Below are positions 40,472 through 49,472 of a DNA stretch of 64,000 bases, piece after piece. The notes below the pieces were generated by a model. The model did no database searches. It was not told the origin of the DNA and saw only the letters and a list, made by a program, of their open reading frames with translations. The number at the start of each line of letters is the position of its first letter. The first letter of the stretch is position 1. Where the stretch lies: the NCBI RefSeq assembly GCF_003290025.1, contig NZ_QNHG01000001.1:1128656-1192655 (forward strand). Direction: 5' to 3'. A program made the position numbers and the translations under genes. The stretch is from Pseudogemmobacter bohemicus. Its GTDB lineage: Bacteria > Pseudomonadota > Alphaproteobacteria > Rhodobacterales > Rhodobacteraceae.

Positions 40472-42139
40472 TCAGATGGCCTGCCCCTCGGCAGCATAGG
40501 TCACGCGGCCGCCGCAAATGGTCAGCGCGACCTGCACCGCCCCGATCTGATCCGGCACGACCTGTTCCAGATCGCCTTGCAACAGCACCAGATCGGCGGC
40601 GAGGCCAGGCTTCAGCGTTCCGGTGATGTGGTCGGTATGGGCCGCCCAGGCGCCGCCGGCGGTATAGGCGTAAAGGCTGTCCTCAAGGCTGAGGCGTTCA
40701 TCGGTACAGGCATCGCTGTAAGGCAGCCGCGTCACCGCCGCCTGGACCGAACGCAGCACCGCCACATCGGTCACCGCCCAGTCAGACGCATAAGCCACCG
40801 GCGCGCCATGATCGGCCAGCGTCTTGTGCAGATAGGCATCCGGCCAGCGGGCCTCGCCGATATTCGTGAGTGTCGGCTCCATCCCGAAATCCATCGCGCC
40901 CGGCGGATGCGAGGGCTGCAGGCTTGCGACAATCCCAAGCTGGCCAAGGCGCGGGATATCGCGGCGGTCGATCAGCTCGATATGTTCGATCCGGTGGCGG
41001 CTGTCGCGCTTGCCATTCTGGATCTGCGCCACTTCATAGCCGTCGATGGTGGTCCTGACCGCCGCATCCCCAATGGCATGGACCGCGATCTGCAAGCCCC
41101 GGCGGTCGATTTCCGCCGCCAGCGGATTGAACTGATCCGGCGGGAAAAGCGCCACCGATTTATGACCCGGATTGGTCGGGTAATCGTTCAGCATGAAGGC
41201 GGTATGGCTGTCGAGCACCCCGTCCATGAACATCTTCACAAAGCCCGAGCTCAGCCATTCATCGTTGAAGCTCGCGGTCATCTCGACGGCGCGGTCCAGC
41301 TCGGAATGGTCCATACTGGGCTTATAGTGGAACGGCACCTTGACCCGCGCCAGCAGCCGGCCTTCGTCCTGCAGCTCGCGCAGGCATTCCAGCGTGTAGC
41401 GGTTCCCATCCATCATCACCATCGAGGTGATGCCATATTGCGCGCAATGGATCTGGCCGCGCTCGAACATATCCTTGTCCTGGTCGCGCTCGGCCTGGCT
41501 CGGGTTCACCGGCTCGCCGCCGGTGGCGATGCCCATATTCAGCCGCCCGCGCCCGGCCAGATCAACCACCCGGCCAAAGGCCTCAAACTCCAGCAGTTCG
41601 CCGGTGGCGAGACCGTCTTCGCCCATCACGACCGCATGGCCGGGCGAACAGTCCAGCCCGTTCAGCGTGCCCGAAAGCTCCAGCGCCAGCGTATTGGCCC
41701 AGATCGTGTGATGGTCATGCGAGGTCATGGCAATCGGGCGGTCGGCAATGATGCTGTCCAGCACATGGCGATTGGCGCCGCCTTCGATCAGCCCGTAATC
41801 GGCGCCCTGGGCCGTCAGGAAGGGCTGATCGGGATTGGCCGCGGCATAGGCGAGAAACGCCTCGCGCAGCTGGTCGAGCCCATGCACATGCGTGAGTTGC
41901 AGATCGCTGAGTTCCGATCCGCCAAGCCCCAGATGCAGATGGCTTTCGACAAAGCCCGGCAACAGCATCCGCCCGCCTGCATCGACCATTTTCGTGGCCG
42001 GTCCCTTCAGCGCGGTGATCTCGGCATTGGATCCCACCGCAAGGATGCGCCCGGCACCCACCGCCACCGCCTCGGCGCGGGGCTTGTCCGGATCCATGGT
42101 CAGGACTTTGGCATTGAGGAAAATCAGGTCGGCAGACAT
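40472..42139 (-). CDS. YtcJ-like amidohydrolase (Amidohydro_3)
   Basis: A 555-residue metal-dependent hydrolase. Beginning ADLIFLNAKVLTMD, it has the first metal pair in GFVESHLHLGLGG, the MTSHDHHTIWANT segment, the carboxyl-lysine/His region in IAVHAIGDAAV and RHRIEHIELI, and the final metal Asp in YASDWAVTDV, with the C-terminal KPGLAADLVLL beta-sandwich. Substrates in the family include N-substituted amides and amino-acid derivatives. ATG at 42139 has GGAG eight bases upstream. It lies between a peptide-type and a polyamine-type transporter, suggesting it acts on an imported amide. Confidence 0.9.
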   Translation of the reverse strand: MSADLIFLNAKVLTMDPDKPRAEAVAVGAGRILAVGSNAEITALKGPATKMVDAGGRMLLPGFVESHLHLGLGGSELSDLQLTHVHGLDQLREAFLAYAAANPDQPFLTAQGADYGLIEGGANRHVLDSIIADRPIAMTSHDHHTIWANTLALELSGTLNGLDCSPGHAVVMGEDGLATGELLEFEAFGRVVDLAGRGRLNMGIATGGEPVNPSQAERDQDKDMFERGQIHCAQYGITSMVMMDGNRYTLECLRELQDEGRLLARVKVPFHYKPSMDHSELDRAVEMTASFNDEWLSSGFVKMFMDGVLDSHTAFMLNDYPTNPGHKSVALFPPDQFNPLAAEIDRRGLQIAVHAIGDAAVRTTIDGYEVAQIQNGKRDSRHRIEHIELIDRRDIPRLGQLGIVASLQPSHPPGAMDFGMEPTLTNIGEARWPDAYLHKTLADHGAPVAYASDWAVTDVAVLRSVQAAVTRLPYSDACTDERLSLEDSLYAYTAGGAWAAHTDHITGTLKPGLAADLVLLQGDLEQVVPDQIGAVQVALTICGGRVTYAAEGQAI

Positions 42140-42208
42140 CGGTGGCTCCATTCGGCAGAAAGGCGGCCCGATACGGGCCGCCCGGGTCGTTCACAGCGGG
42201 GATGCCGC

Positions 42209-43234
42209 TTATTTCATCAGCTCGGTCCAGATCGCGGTCAGATATTCCTGGGACTTGGGCGAGCAGGTCGGCAGGAAATTGCCCGCGGCTTTGAACTCTT
42301 CCGGCGTCACCACTTCGGGCGCGGTCTTCATGTCTTCGGGCATGAATTCATCCGAACCGGCGATACCATTGGCATAGCGGGCAAAGGCCGAGATCATCGC
42401 GGCATTTTCCGGCACCATGATGAAGTCGATGAACTGATAAGCCTCATCGACATTTTTCGCATCGGCGAGCAGCGTCACCGAATCCATGAACAGCGGATAG
42501 CCCTCTTTCGGATAGCCATAAGCGACATCCGGGTTCAGGATGCGGGCGCGCATCGACGAGCCGTTCCAGTTGACGCTTGCCGCCCAGTCATTATTCGCCA
42601 GCCGCTCGGTCGCGCCGTAATCCATCGACAGCCAGTCGGGTTTCGCCGCCAGCAGCACGTCGCGGGCTTTTTTCAGCACTTCGGTATCTTCGGTGCAGGC
42701 CTCGCCGCCGACATACCAGATGGCGAAATTGACGATATCGCTCATCTCGGGAACGACGTTGATCTTGCCTTTCAGCTCTTCCGGCACGTCGAGGAAGATG
42801 GCCGAAGTGTTGATGTCACCGCCATAGACCTTGGTGTTGACCGCCATGCCGGTCGACCCCCATTGCCACGGAACCGAGAATTTGCGGCCCGGATCCCAGG
42901 CGACATCCATCCATTCCGGAGCGATATTGCCGAAGTTTTTCAGCCGCGAACGGTCGAGTTCAACAATCAGCCCGCCGTCGCGGAAGATCGGCACATAATT
43001 GGCCGAGGGCACCACGAGATCATAGCCATGGCCGCCGGCGCGGATCTTGGCCAGCGCGGTGTCATTGGCGTCGTAATCGGTGACAGTGACCTTGATCCCG
43101 GTCTCTTTCTCGAATTTCGCCAGCAGCTCGGGGCTGGTGTAATTGCCCCAGTTATAAAGCTGGAGCACGCCTTCGGCCTGGGCAAGCGAGGTGCCCGCCA
43201 TGAGGATGGCAATCGCGCCGAGTGTCTTTCTCAT
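42209..43234 (-). CDS. Polyamine-type ABC transporter substrate-binding protein (PotD/PotF-like)
   Basis: A 341-residue periplasmic protein with signal peptide (MRKTLGAIAILMAGTSLAQA). The mature start GVLQLYNWGNYTSPELLAKFEKETGIKV is typical of PotD/PotF, and SANYVPIFRDGGL, PWQWGSTGMAVN and DSVTLLADAKNVDEAYQFIDF follow. Two ATGs are close: that at 43234 has GGGAG at six bases, the one at 43240 touches it. With the three downstream genes it makes a complete uptake system, order binding protein, PotI, PotH, PotG on the minus strand, read from the right. Confidence 0.9.
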   Translation of the reverse strand: MRKTLGAIAILMAGTSLAQAEGVLQLYNWGNYTSPELLAKFEKETGIKVTVTDYDANDTALAKIRAGGHGYDLVVPSANYVPIFRDGGLIVELDRSRLKNFGNIAPEWMDVAWDPGRKFSVPWQWGSTGMAVNTKVYGGDINTSAIFLDVPEELKGKINVVPEMSDIVNFAIWYVGGEACTEDTEVLKKARDVLLAAKPDWLSMDYGATERLANNDWAASVNWNGSSMRARILNPDVAYGYPKEGYPLFMDSVTLLADAKNVDEAYQFIDFIMVPENAAMISAFARYANGIAGSDEFMPEDMKTAPEVVTPEEFKAAGNFLPTCSPKSQEYLTAIWTELMK

Positions 43235-43268
43235 AGTCATCTCCCTGATTGGTCTTTTTTTGGTCGCT

Positions 43269-44072
43269 TCAGCTTTTCTTGCGGGTCAGCAGGAAAAAGG
43301 CGGTCAAAAGGATCACGGTCAGCCCCAGAAGCGCGGTCGAGATCGCATTGACCTCTGGCGTTATCGCGCGCCGCATCTGGCCCAGCATATAGGTCGGCAG
43401 CGTATCCTGGCCCGCCGATTTGACAAATTCCGTGATCACCACATCGTCGAGGCTGATCACGAAGGCCAGCATCGCCCCCGCTGCAATACCCGGCGCAAGC
43501 AAAGGCAGCGTGACATGGCGGAAGGTCTGCCAGGGGCTGGCGTAAAGATCCGAGGCCGCGATCTCAAGGCTCAGATCCATCCCCTCAAGCCGGGCACGGA
43601 TCGGCAGATAGGCAAAGGGCACGCAAAAGGCGGCATGGGCGATGATCAGATACCAGAGGCCCTGATAGCCGGTCCAGGCCTTGATCACCCCGGTCAGAAT
43701 CAGAAGAGCCACAGCGGTCACGATCTCGGGCACCATCAGCGGCTGGTTGATGAACATATAGATCGCGGTCTGGCCCCTGAACGCCTTGCGGCGGGTGGTG
43801 CCAAGAGCGGCCATCACCGCGCAGGTGGTGGCAATCGCGCTTGCTGCAAAGGCGATGATCAGCGAGCGCACCGTCGCGGATTTCACCGCCTCATTCGCCC
43901 AGGCATTGGCATACCAGTGGAAAGAGAACCCCTCCCACAGCGCGATGCTTTTGCCGGCATTGAAGGAATAGACCGCCAGAGTGATGATCGGCAGATAAAG
44001 CAGCACGAAGACCAGAATGGCAGTGGCTGCAAAACCCGGCAGGCGCGAGACCTCGAAACTGCGATCAGCCAT
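43269..44072 (-). CDS. Polyamine-type ABC transporter permease (PotI/PotC-like)
   Basis: A 267-residue permease with six transmembrane helices. The first is FAATAILVFVLLYLPIITLAVYSFN, and the EAA loop LEIAASDLYASPWQTFRHVTLPLLAPGI contacts the ATPase. ATG at 44072 has GGGAG at good spacing. It overlaps the potH-like gene by eight bases, so the two permeases are coupled. Confidence 0.9.
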   Translation of the reverse strand: MADRSFEVSRLPGFAATAILVFVLLYLPIITLAVYSFNAGKSIALWEGFSFHWYANAWANEAVKSATVRSLIIAFAASAIATTCAVMAALGTTRRKAFRGQTAIYMFINQPLMVPEIVTAVALLILTGVIKAWTGYQGLWYLIIAHAAFCVPFAYLPIRARLEGMDLSLEIAASDLYASPWQTFRHVTLPLLAPGIAAGAMLAFVISLDDVVITEFVKSAGQDTLPTYMLGQMRRAITPEVNAISTALLGLTVILLTAFFLLTRKKS

Positions 44073-44979
44073 GCGGGTTGCTCCCTTTGGTGGCGGCCCG
44101 GACATAGAAGATCAGGGCGATCATCACGATCAGCAAGAGCGCAATCGACAAAGCGGCGCCCAGCGGCCAGTTGCGGCCCTGACCGAATTGCAGCTCGATG
44201 AAGTTGCCGATCATCATGTTCTTGCCGCCCCCCAGCACGCGCGGCGTCACATAGGCGCCGAGGCTGGGGACGAAGACCAGGATCGAGCCCGCGACGATGC
44301 CCGGCTTCACGATGGGCAGGATGACATGGCGCAAGACCTGCAACCGGCTGGCATAGAGATCATAGCCCGCTTCCAGCAGCCGCATGTCAAAGCGGTCGAT
44401 GGCGGCGAACAAAGGCAGCACCATCAGCGGCAGATACACATAGGTCATGCCGATCAGCACCGCGAGATCGGTGTTGATCATGCGGATCGGCTCGGAAATC
44501 AGGCCGATCCCTTGCAGGAAACTGTTCACCACGCCTTCGTTGCGGATCATCTCATTGATCGCGAAGGTGCGGATCAGCAGATTGGTCCAGAAGGGAATGG
44601 TGATCAGAAACAACCACATGGCGCGCGCTTTGGGCGGGCGGGTGGCGATGAACCAGGCGGTGGGAAAGCCAAGTGCGAAGGTGATCAGCGTTGTCAGCAG
44701 CGAGATTTTGACCGAGCGCCAGAAGATCGTCAGATGCGCATCGGCCAGCTGCAGCGTGTCATCGAAAATATCGCGCGAGAACAGGATTCCGACCCAGCCA
44801 TCGGTCGAGAAATTCCAGGCCACCCCGCCGTAATCGCCTTTGGCGAGGAAGGAATAGACCAGCACGATCAGCAAGGGCCCGGCTGCGGCGCAAAAGAGCA
44901 GGACCAGCGCCGGGGTCGACAGCAGCCAGGCGTTGCGGGTCGAGGCAGCGGCCTGGGCGCGTTCGGCTTCGCTTGCCAT
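44065..44979 (-). CDS. Polyamine-type ABC transporter permease (PotH/PotB-like)
   Basis: A 304-residue permease. After a short polar start (MASEAERAQAAAST) come LLSTPALVLLFCAAAGPLLIVLVYSF and five more helices. The coupling loop is LLEAGYDLYASRLQVLRHVILPIVKPGI. GGAGGA lies nine bases before the ATG at 44979, overlapping the end of the ATPase gene. In E. coli this class pairs PotH with PotI. Confidence 0.9.
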   Translation of the reverse strand: MASEAERAQAAASTRNAWLLSTPALVLLFCAAAGPLLIVLVYSFLAKGDYGGVAWNFSTDGWVGILFSRDIFDDTLQLADAHLTIFWRSVKISLLTTLITFALGFPTAWFIATRPPKARAMWLFLITIPFWTNLLIRTFAINEMIRNEGVVNSFLQGIGLISEPIRMINTDLAVLIGMTYVYLPLMVLPLFAAIDRFDMRLLEAGYDLYASRLQVLRHVILPIVKPGIVAGSILVFVPSLGAYVTPRVLGGGKNMMIGNFIELQFGQGRNWPLGAALSIALLLIVMIALIFYVRAATKGSNPHG

Positions 44980-44983
44980 TTGC

Positions 44984-46078
44984 TCAGTCCTCCAGCATGA
45001 GGACAGAGCCGGGCGCGAAGCGGATCCCCACTTTCGCGCCCCTGTCGATCTGCGCCTCGCCGGTGACGCCCGATTGCACGCAGGCCTCAATCTCCGATCC
45101 ATCCGCAAGCGCGATCTGGTAATTCATATCGGTGCCGAAATAGACCGATCCGTGCACCTCGGCCGGGATCGCTCCTTCGGCATCGGGCGTGGTGATCTCG
45201 ACATGTTCGGGCCGGACCGCCAGGGTGATCTGGCCGCCCTTGCCGCCGGTATCAACCGCGATCACCTGCCCCGAACCCAGTTTCGCCCCGCCCGGCACGC
45301 CGGTTGCGCCAAGGAAATTGGTGTCGCCGATGAACGAGGCCACAAAGCGGTTGCGCGGCCTTGTGTAGATCTCACGCGGGGCACCAAGCTGCTGGATCCT
45401 GCCCGCCGACATCACGGCGATGCGGTCCGACATGGTCAGCGCCTCTTCCTGGTCATGGGTGACGAAGACAAAGGTGATGCCGGTCTCGGTCTGCAGGCGC
45501 TTGAGTTCGACCTGCATCTCTTTGCGCAGCTTCAGATCCAGCGCCGAAAGCGGCTCATCCAGCAAAAGAACCTTTGGCCGCGGCGCCAGCGCCCGGGCCA
45601 GTGCCACGCGCTGCTGCTGACCACCGGAAAGCTGGCTGGTCCTGCGACCGGCCATCGCCTCAAGCTTGACCAGCGCCAGCATCTCTTTGACGGTCCGGTC
45701 GATCTCAGCCCTGGCGATGCCCTTCATCCTGAGGCCGAATCCGATATTCTCGGCCACGCTCAGATGCGGGAACAGCGCGTAGGACTGGAAGACGGTATTG
45801 ACCGCCCGCTTGTTCGGTGGCTGGCCGGTCACATCCTGACCATCAATCAGGATCTGGCCATCGGTCGGCATCTCAAACCCGGCGATCAGGCGCAAAAGTG
45901 TGGTCTTTCCGCAGCCCGAAGGCCCGAGAAGCGTAAAGAATTCGCCGGTTCTTATCTCGCAGGATACGTTATCCAGCGCCCTGACCACGGTTTCGCCCTG
46001 ACCGAAAGCCTTGGTCACACCCTTCGCCATGATGGCAGCAGTCTCAGCCAAAAGATCGCCCCTGTCGTGAGTTTTCAT
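44984..46078 (-). CDS. Polyamine-type ABC transporter ATP-binding protein (PotA/PotG-like)
   Basis: A 364-residue ATPase: Walker [19 protein letters not shown] near residue 50, Q-loop [13 protein letters not shown], signature [16 protein letters not shown], Walker [13 protein letters not shown], switch His [15 protein letters not shown], and a C-terminal TOBE-type regulatory domain ([20 protein letters not shown]). The start at 46078 is not preceded by a strong ribosome binding site; an ATG at 46030 is an alternative. The 387 bp upstream hold the promoter region shared with the divergent peroxidase gene. Confidence 0.9.
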   Translation of the reverse strand: MKTHDRGDLLAETAAIMAKGVTKAFGQGETVVRALDNVSCEIRTGEFFTLLGPSGCGKTTLLRLIAGFEMPTDGQILIDGQDVTGQPPNKRAVNTVFQSYALFPHLSVAENIGFGLRMKGIARAEIDRTVKEMLALVKLEAMAGRRTSQLSGGQQQRVALARALAPRPKVLLLDEPLSALDLKLRKEMQVELKRLQTETGITFVFVTHDQEEALTMSDRIAVMSAGRIQQLGAPREIYTRPRNRFVASFIGDTNFLGATGVPGGAKLGSGQVIAVDTGGKGGQITLAVRPEHVEITTPDAEGAIPAEVHGSVYFGTDMNYQIALADGSEIEACVQSGVTGEAQIDRGAKVGIRFAPGSVLMLED

Positions 46079-46465
46079 TTTTCTGATATTTTGATCATAT
46101 TGTGTGCAGCCTATACGATTGAGCAAGAGAAATCGCGGCCCCTCGCGCAATTTCGTCTCCCGGCTGCATTCCAGAGCAGCAGAGCTGACTGAAAAATGGG
46201 CAAAACATGGACGGGTGCAATTCCGGGCGGTACAGAGGCCGGTCCGGAACAGGCGGCGGAACGCGCCCGAAAAGGCTGCACGGAATCACTCTTAGATCAA
46301 GAATAAATTCATTATTTCATATGGTTGATTAATTTTTCTTTGCATCCCGGCTTCGAAAATTGATCCGGATCATGGCTTTTCTCCCATCGGGCCGCGCAGG
46401 CTGACCCCGCGCGAACGCCAGCTCAACCTCCGGCCCGAAACCGGGCTCAACTCATGGGAGCAAGC
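46079..46465. other. Divergent promoter region between potG-like and peroxidase genes
   Basis: No gene is seen. It is AT-rich near 46079-46120 and 46290-46340 and carries a candidate FNR box, listed separately. On the minus strand TTGCTC and CAATAT-type words spaced by about 18 bp near 46090-46128 could be a promoter for the transporter; this is weak. Confidence 0.45.
46360..46373. promoter_or_regulatory. Candidate FNR/Anr-type box upstream of cytochrome c peroxidase
   Basis: TTGATCCGGATCAT matches the FNR consensus TTGAT-N4-ATCAA except for the last base. It lies 93 bp before the peroxidase start. Control of cytochrome c peroxidase by FNR-type regulators under low oxygen is established in Paracoccus and Pseudomonas; here it is inferred. 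Confidence 0.6.
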
Positions 46466-47509
46466 ATGAAACGAACCCTCCTCCTCACGCTCGTGACGAC
46501 AGTGCTGTCCGGGGCTGCAGCCTCGGCAGATGCGTTGCGCGACCTCGCGCTTGAAACCTTCAGACCGCTGCCTTCGACGGTGCCGGCCGTCGCCGGCAAT
46601 CCGGCGACACCGGAAAAAATCCATCTGGGCAAGGCGCTGTTCTTCGATCCGCGCCTCTCGGCCTCGGGTGTGTTCAGCTGCTACAGCTGCCACAATCTGA
46701 CCACCGGTGGCGACGACAATATGGAAACCTCGGTCGGCCATGGCTGGCAGAAGGGGCCGCGAAATGCGCCCACCGTGCTGAATGCGGTGCTGAATGAGGC
46801 GCAGTTCTGGGATGGCCGCGCCGAAGATCTTGCCGCCCAGGCCAAGGGCCCCGTCCAGGCCTCGGTCGAGATGGCTAATACGCCGGAAAACGCGGTGGCG
46901 ACGCTGAAATCCATGCCGCAATATGTGACCTGGTTTGAGGCGGCCTTCCCCGGCGAGGAAAACGCGCTGAGCTTTGACAATATGGCAAAGGCGATCGAGG
47001 TGTTCGAGGCCACCCTGATCACGCCCGCGCCGTTTGACGCCTGGCTGAATGGCGATGATGCGGCGATGACCGCCGATCAGCTCGCCGGGCTGCAGCTTTT
47101 CATGGATAAGGGCTGCTCCGCCTGCCATTCCGGGGTCAATGTCGGCGGCCATGGTTATTACCCGTTCGGGCTGATCGAAAAGCCCGGCGCCGATGTGCTG
47201 CCCCCCGATGACAAGGGCCGTTTCGCGGTGACCGAGACGGTGGATGACGAATATGTCTTCCGCGCCGCTCCCCTGCGTAATATCGCGCAGACCGCGCCCT
47301 ATTTCCATTCCGGCAAGGTCTGGGATCTGCAGGTTGCGGTTGAAATCATGGCCGAAAGCCAGCTGGGCGAGGCGCTTGAGCCCGAGGAAACCACGCAGAT
47401 CGTGGCCTTCCTTGACAGCCTTACCGGCACCATGCCCGAAGTGACTTTGCCGGTGCTTCCGGCCGAGACCGGCGCGACGCCGCATCCGGTGACAGCGATC
47501 CTGCCATAA
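46466..47509 (+). CDS. Di-heme cytochrome c peroxidase
   Basis: A periplasmic peroxidase of 347 residues that reduces hydrogen peroxide with electrons from cytochrome c. A signal peptide ends near ASADA. The first heme motif is CYSCH (C72, C75, H76) and the second CSACH near residue 214. Conserved stretches include LGKALFFDPRLSASG, RNAPTVLNAVLNEAQFWDGRAEDLAAQAKGP and the C-terminal APLRNIAQTAPYFHSG. The ATG at 46466 has GGGAG upstream and is preferred to 46454. Confidence 0.93.
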   Translation: MKRTLLLTLVTTVLSGAAASADALRDLALETFRPLPSTVPAVAGNPATPEKIHLGKALFFDPRLSASGVFSCYSCHNLTTGGDDNMETSVGHGWQKGPRNAPTVLNAVLNEAQFWDGRAEDLAAQAKGPVQASVEMANTPENAVATLKSMPQYVTWFEAAFPGEENALSFDNMAKAIEVFEATLITPAPFDAWLNGDDAAMTADQLAGLQLFMDKGCSACHSGVNVGGHGYYPFGLIEKPGADVLPPDDKGRFAVTETVDDEYVFRAAPLRNIAQTAPYFHSGKVWDLQVAVEIMAESQLGEALEPEETTQIVAFLDSLTGTMPEVTLPVLPAETGATPHPVTAILP

Positions 47510-47516
47510 GGCAGCT

Positions 47517-48575
47517 TCAGGGCGGGCCTTCTGGTCCGCCCTTCCCCATTCCGCGCTCGAACAGGGAGAAAACCACTGGTGCGGCGACGATGATCGCAAT
47601 GATCCTGACCACATGATGCAACGCGACAAAGGCGACATCGGCATGGATCGCCAGCGCGATCAGCCCCATCTCCGTCAGCCCCCCCGGTGCCAGCGCCAGC
47701 ATCGCCTGTTCCGGGCTGGTGCCGGTCAGCACCCGCATCAGATGGCTGAAACCAAGCGCCACCGCCAGCACCAGCACGGTCGAACCAATGCTGAGAAGCC
47801 CGGCCTTGCGCAAAACAGAAAGCGGCACACCGCGAAAGCGGCAGCCCAGCACCGTGCCAAGGATCACCTGCGCCGCATTGACCAGCACTGCCGGCGGCGC
47901 GGCCTCGGAGATCCCGCTCAGATGCAGCGCGGCCGAGAGCGCCATCGGGCCGAGAAAGGTCGGCGCCGGCCAGCGCAACGCGCGACCGATCAGGCTGCCG
48001 AACACCGCGGCGGCCAACAGCAGCGCCGCCTCATGCCAGGCGGGAAGCCCCGCGCCACTTGCCGCGCCCGCCCCCACATCATGGCCCATGATCACCCGAA
48101 ACCACAGCGCGATCAGCGAGATGGTAACCACGATCCGGAGACTGTGTGCGAGGATCACCGGCTCGGGCCGGCCACCTTTGGCCTCGGCCAGCTCGATCAT
48201 CTCGGCCAGACCGCCGGGCATTCCGGCAAAGAAAGAGGTACGCCAGTCATAACCGCCGACATAGCGATACCAGGGCAGGTTGATCAGGCCAACCACCAGC
48301 AGATAGACCATCAGAAGCGACAGCGTCCCGATCCAGGTCACAACATGGCCCAGCACTTCGGGCGCGAAACGCGACCCCAGCAACACCCCGATCACCGCCA
48401 CCACCGCCGGACGGATCGCATTCGGCCCCCTGATGCGCAATCCGGCAACCGAGGCGACCATGGTGGCGAAAAGCGCGCCCAGCATCCAGGGCAAGGGAAG
48501 GCCCAGCCCCCAGGCCAACAATCCACCGGCAGTGCCGAGACCAAGGGCGGGCAGATAAGACAGGAGGGAGGTCAA
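47517..48575 (-). CDS. AbrB-family membrane protein
   Basis: An integral membrane protein of about 352 residues with an internal duplication: the AbrB (ammonia monooxygenase regulator-like) unit appears twice, each with a LPWMLGAL/AAPTFLGPMAL-type segment and a MPGGLAEMIEL/APGGLTEMGLI segment. About ten helices are visible. The family is linked to aidB regulation in E. coli and its transported substrate is unknown. No ATG is well placed; I use the TTG at 48575, which starts the first helix, since the arginine-rich frame upstream is unlikely. A small stem at 47520-47541 overlaps its end and may terminate the convergent peroxidase gene. Confidence 0.78.
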   Translation of the reverse strand: MTSLLSYLPALGLGTAGGLLAWGLGLPLPWMLGALFATMVASVAGLRIRGPNAIRPAVVAVIGVLLGSRFAPEVLGHVVTWIGTLSLLMVYLLVVGLINLPWYRYVGGYDWRTSFFAGMPGGLAEMIELAEAKGGRPEPVILAHSLRIVVTISLIALWFRVIMGHDVGAGAASGAGLPAWHEAALLLAAAVFGSLIGRALRWPAPTFLGPMALSAALHLSGISEAAPPAVLVNAAQVILGTVLGCRFRGVPLSVLRKAGLLSIGSTVLVLAVALGFSHLMRVLTGTSPEQAMLALAPGGLTEMGLIALAIHADVAFVALHHVVRIIAIIVAAPVVFSLFERGMGKGGPEGPP

Positions 48576-48726
48576 AGGACAGTCCGAAATCAGGTCAGAT
48601 CGCGCCTCGAAATGCCTCCGGGCATTCCTGATATGCGCCCGCCCATTCTGCCGATCCCGCCGCCAGTGTCGAGAGCGCTCAGCCCGGCGCATATTCGTGG
48701 GGCGGCACAATGTCCTGGCGACAGAT

Positions 48727-48826
48727 GGGGGCGCTGCCCCCGCCCGCCGTTCCGGCGGCCTCCCCCGGAGTATTTAAGTCAAGAGGAATGGCATTTCCTC
48801 TTGATCCAAATACTCCCGCCGGAGGC
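48727..48826. repeat. Dispersed intergenic repeat, full palindromic copy
   Basis: GGGGGCGCTGCCCCC is followed by CCTCCCCCGGAGTATTT, TCAAGAGGAAT and then the inverse order, ATTTCCTCTTGA, CAAATACTCC and CGCCGGAGGC. The two halves can fold into a hairpin of roughly 30 bp with minor bulges. It follows the DsbA-like gene and precedes the AbrB-family gene, both on the minus strand, and is likely a terminator. Confidence 0.75.
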
Positions 48827-48844
48827 TTCCGCAGTCAGCCGGGT

Positions 48845-49465
48845 TCACCCCCGCCTGACTGCCGCGACCGCTTCGCGCAATTCGTCGATTTCCGTGATGC
48901 GTGGGAAGAGATTCAGCCCGACCACATAGGCGGGCGTACCGGGCAGACCGAAGAAATCGGCCTCGGCCATGGTGCGGTCGATCAGGCTGACCCATTTCTC
49001 ACGCTCGCGCTCGAAACTGGCGATGGCCGCTTCGGGATCAAGGCCGGCCGCGCGCACCGCCTCATCCATGCGCAGCGCATCGACGCGGCGCCCCTTCCCC
49101 GCCATCAGCGCGGCACTGACCTCCGGATAGCGGCCAAGTGCCACCGCACCGAGACCAAGCTGTACGCCCCGCACCGAGGCCTCGCCAAAGATCGGCCAGT
49201 CCTTCATTACCAGGCGGATTTTGCCATCCGAAGCCACATAATCCAGCAAGGCCGGGTACGATTCGCGGCAAAAGGGGCATTGGTAATCGAAATATTCGAC
49301 GATGGTGACATCGCCATCGGGATTGCCCAGCACCGGCTGATCCGGGTCATGGGTCAGCTCACGCGGGGCCTCGCCGGGCAGCATCTCCCCGCCCCGGGCG
49401 GCAAAGCCGCTCCCGGCCAGCATCAGCCCCCCGAGCGAGCCCCTGATCAGATCACGCCGCTGCAT
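48845..49465 (-). CDS. DsbA-family thiol-disulfide oxidoreductase
   Basis: A 206-residue exported thioredoxin-fold protein. The start MQRRDLIRGSLGGLMLAGSGFAARG is a signal sequence with two adjacent arginines. The active site is CPFC (C63, C66) in EYFDYQCPFCRESYP, and the cis-proline loop is GLPGTPAYVVG. It belongs to the group often described as disulfide bond formation or Com1-like proteins. AGGA precedes the ATG at 49465. It starts 8 nt after the L,D-transpeptidase gene stops, so both may be co-transcribed. Confidence 0.9.
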   Translation of the reverse strand: MQRRDLIRGSLGGLMLAGSGFAARGGEMLPGEAPRELTHDPDQPVLGNPDGDVTIVEYFDYQCPFCRESYPALLDYVASDGKIRLVMKDWPIFGEASVRGVQLGLGAVALGRYPEVSAALMAGKGRRVDALRMDEAVRAAGLDPEAAIASFEREREKWVSLIDRTMAEADFFGLPGTPAYVVGLNLFPRITEIDELREAVAAVRRG

Positions 49466-49472
49466 AATCCTG

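Noticed and set aside
40469-43351. Open frame of 960 codons antisense to the amidohydrolase and the polyamine binding protein
   Set aside because: Composition is typical of an antisense shadow and spans the border of two certain genes.
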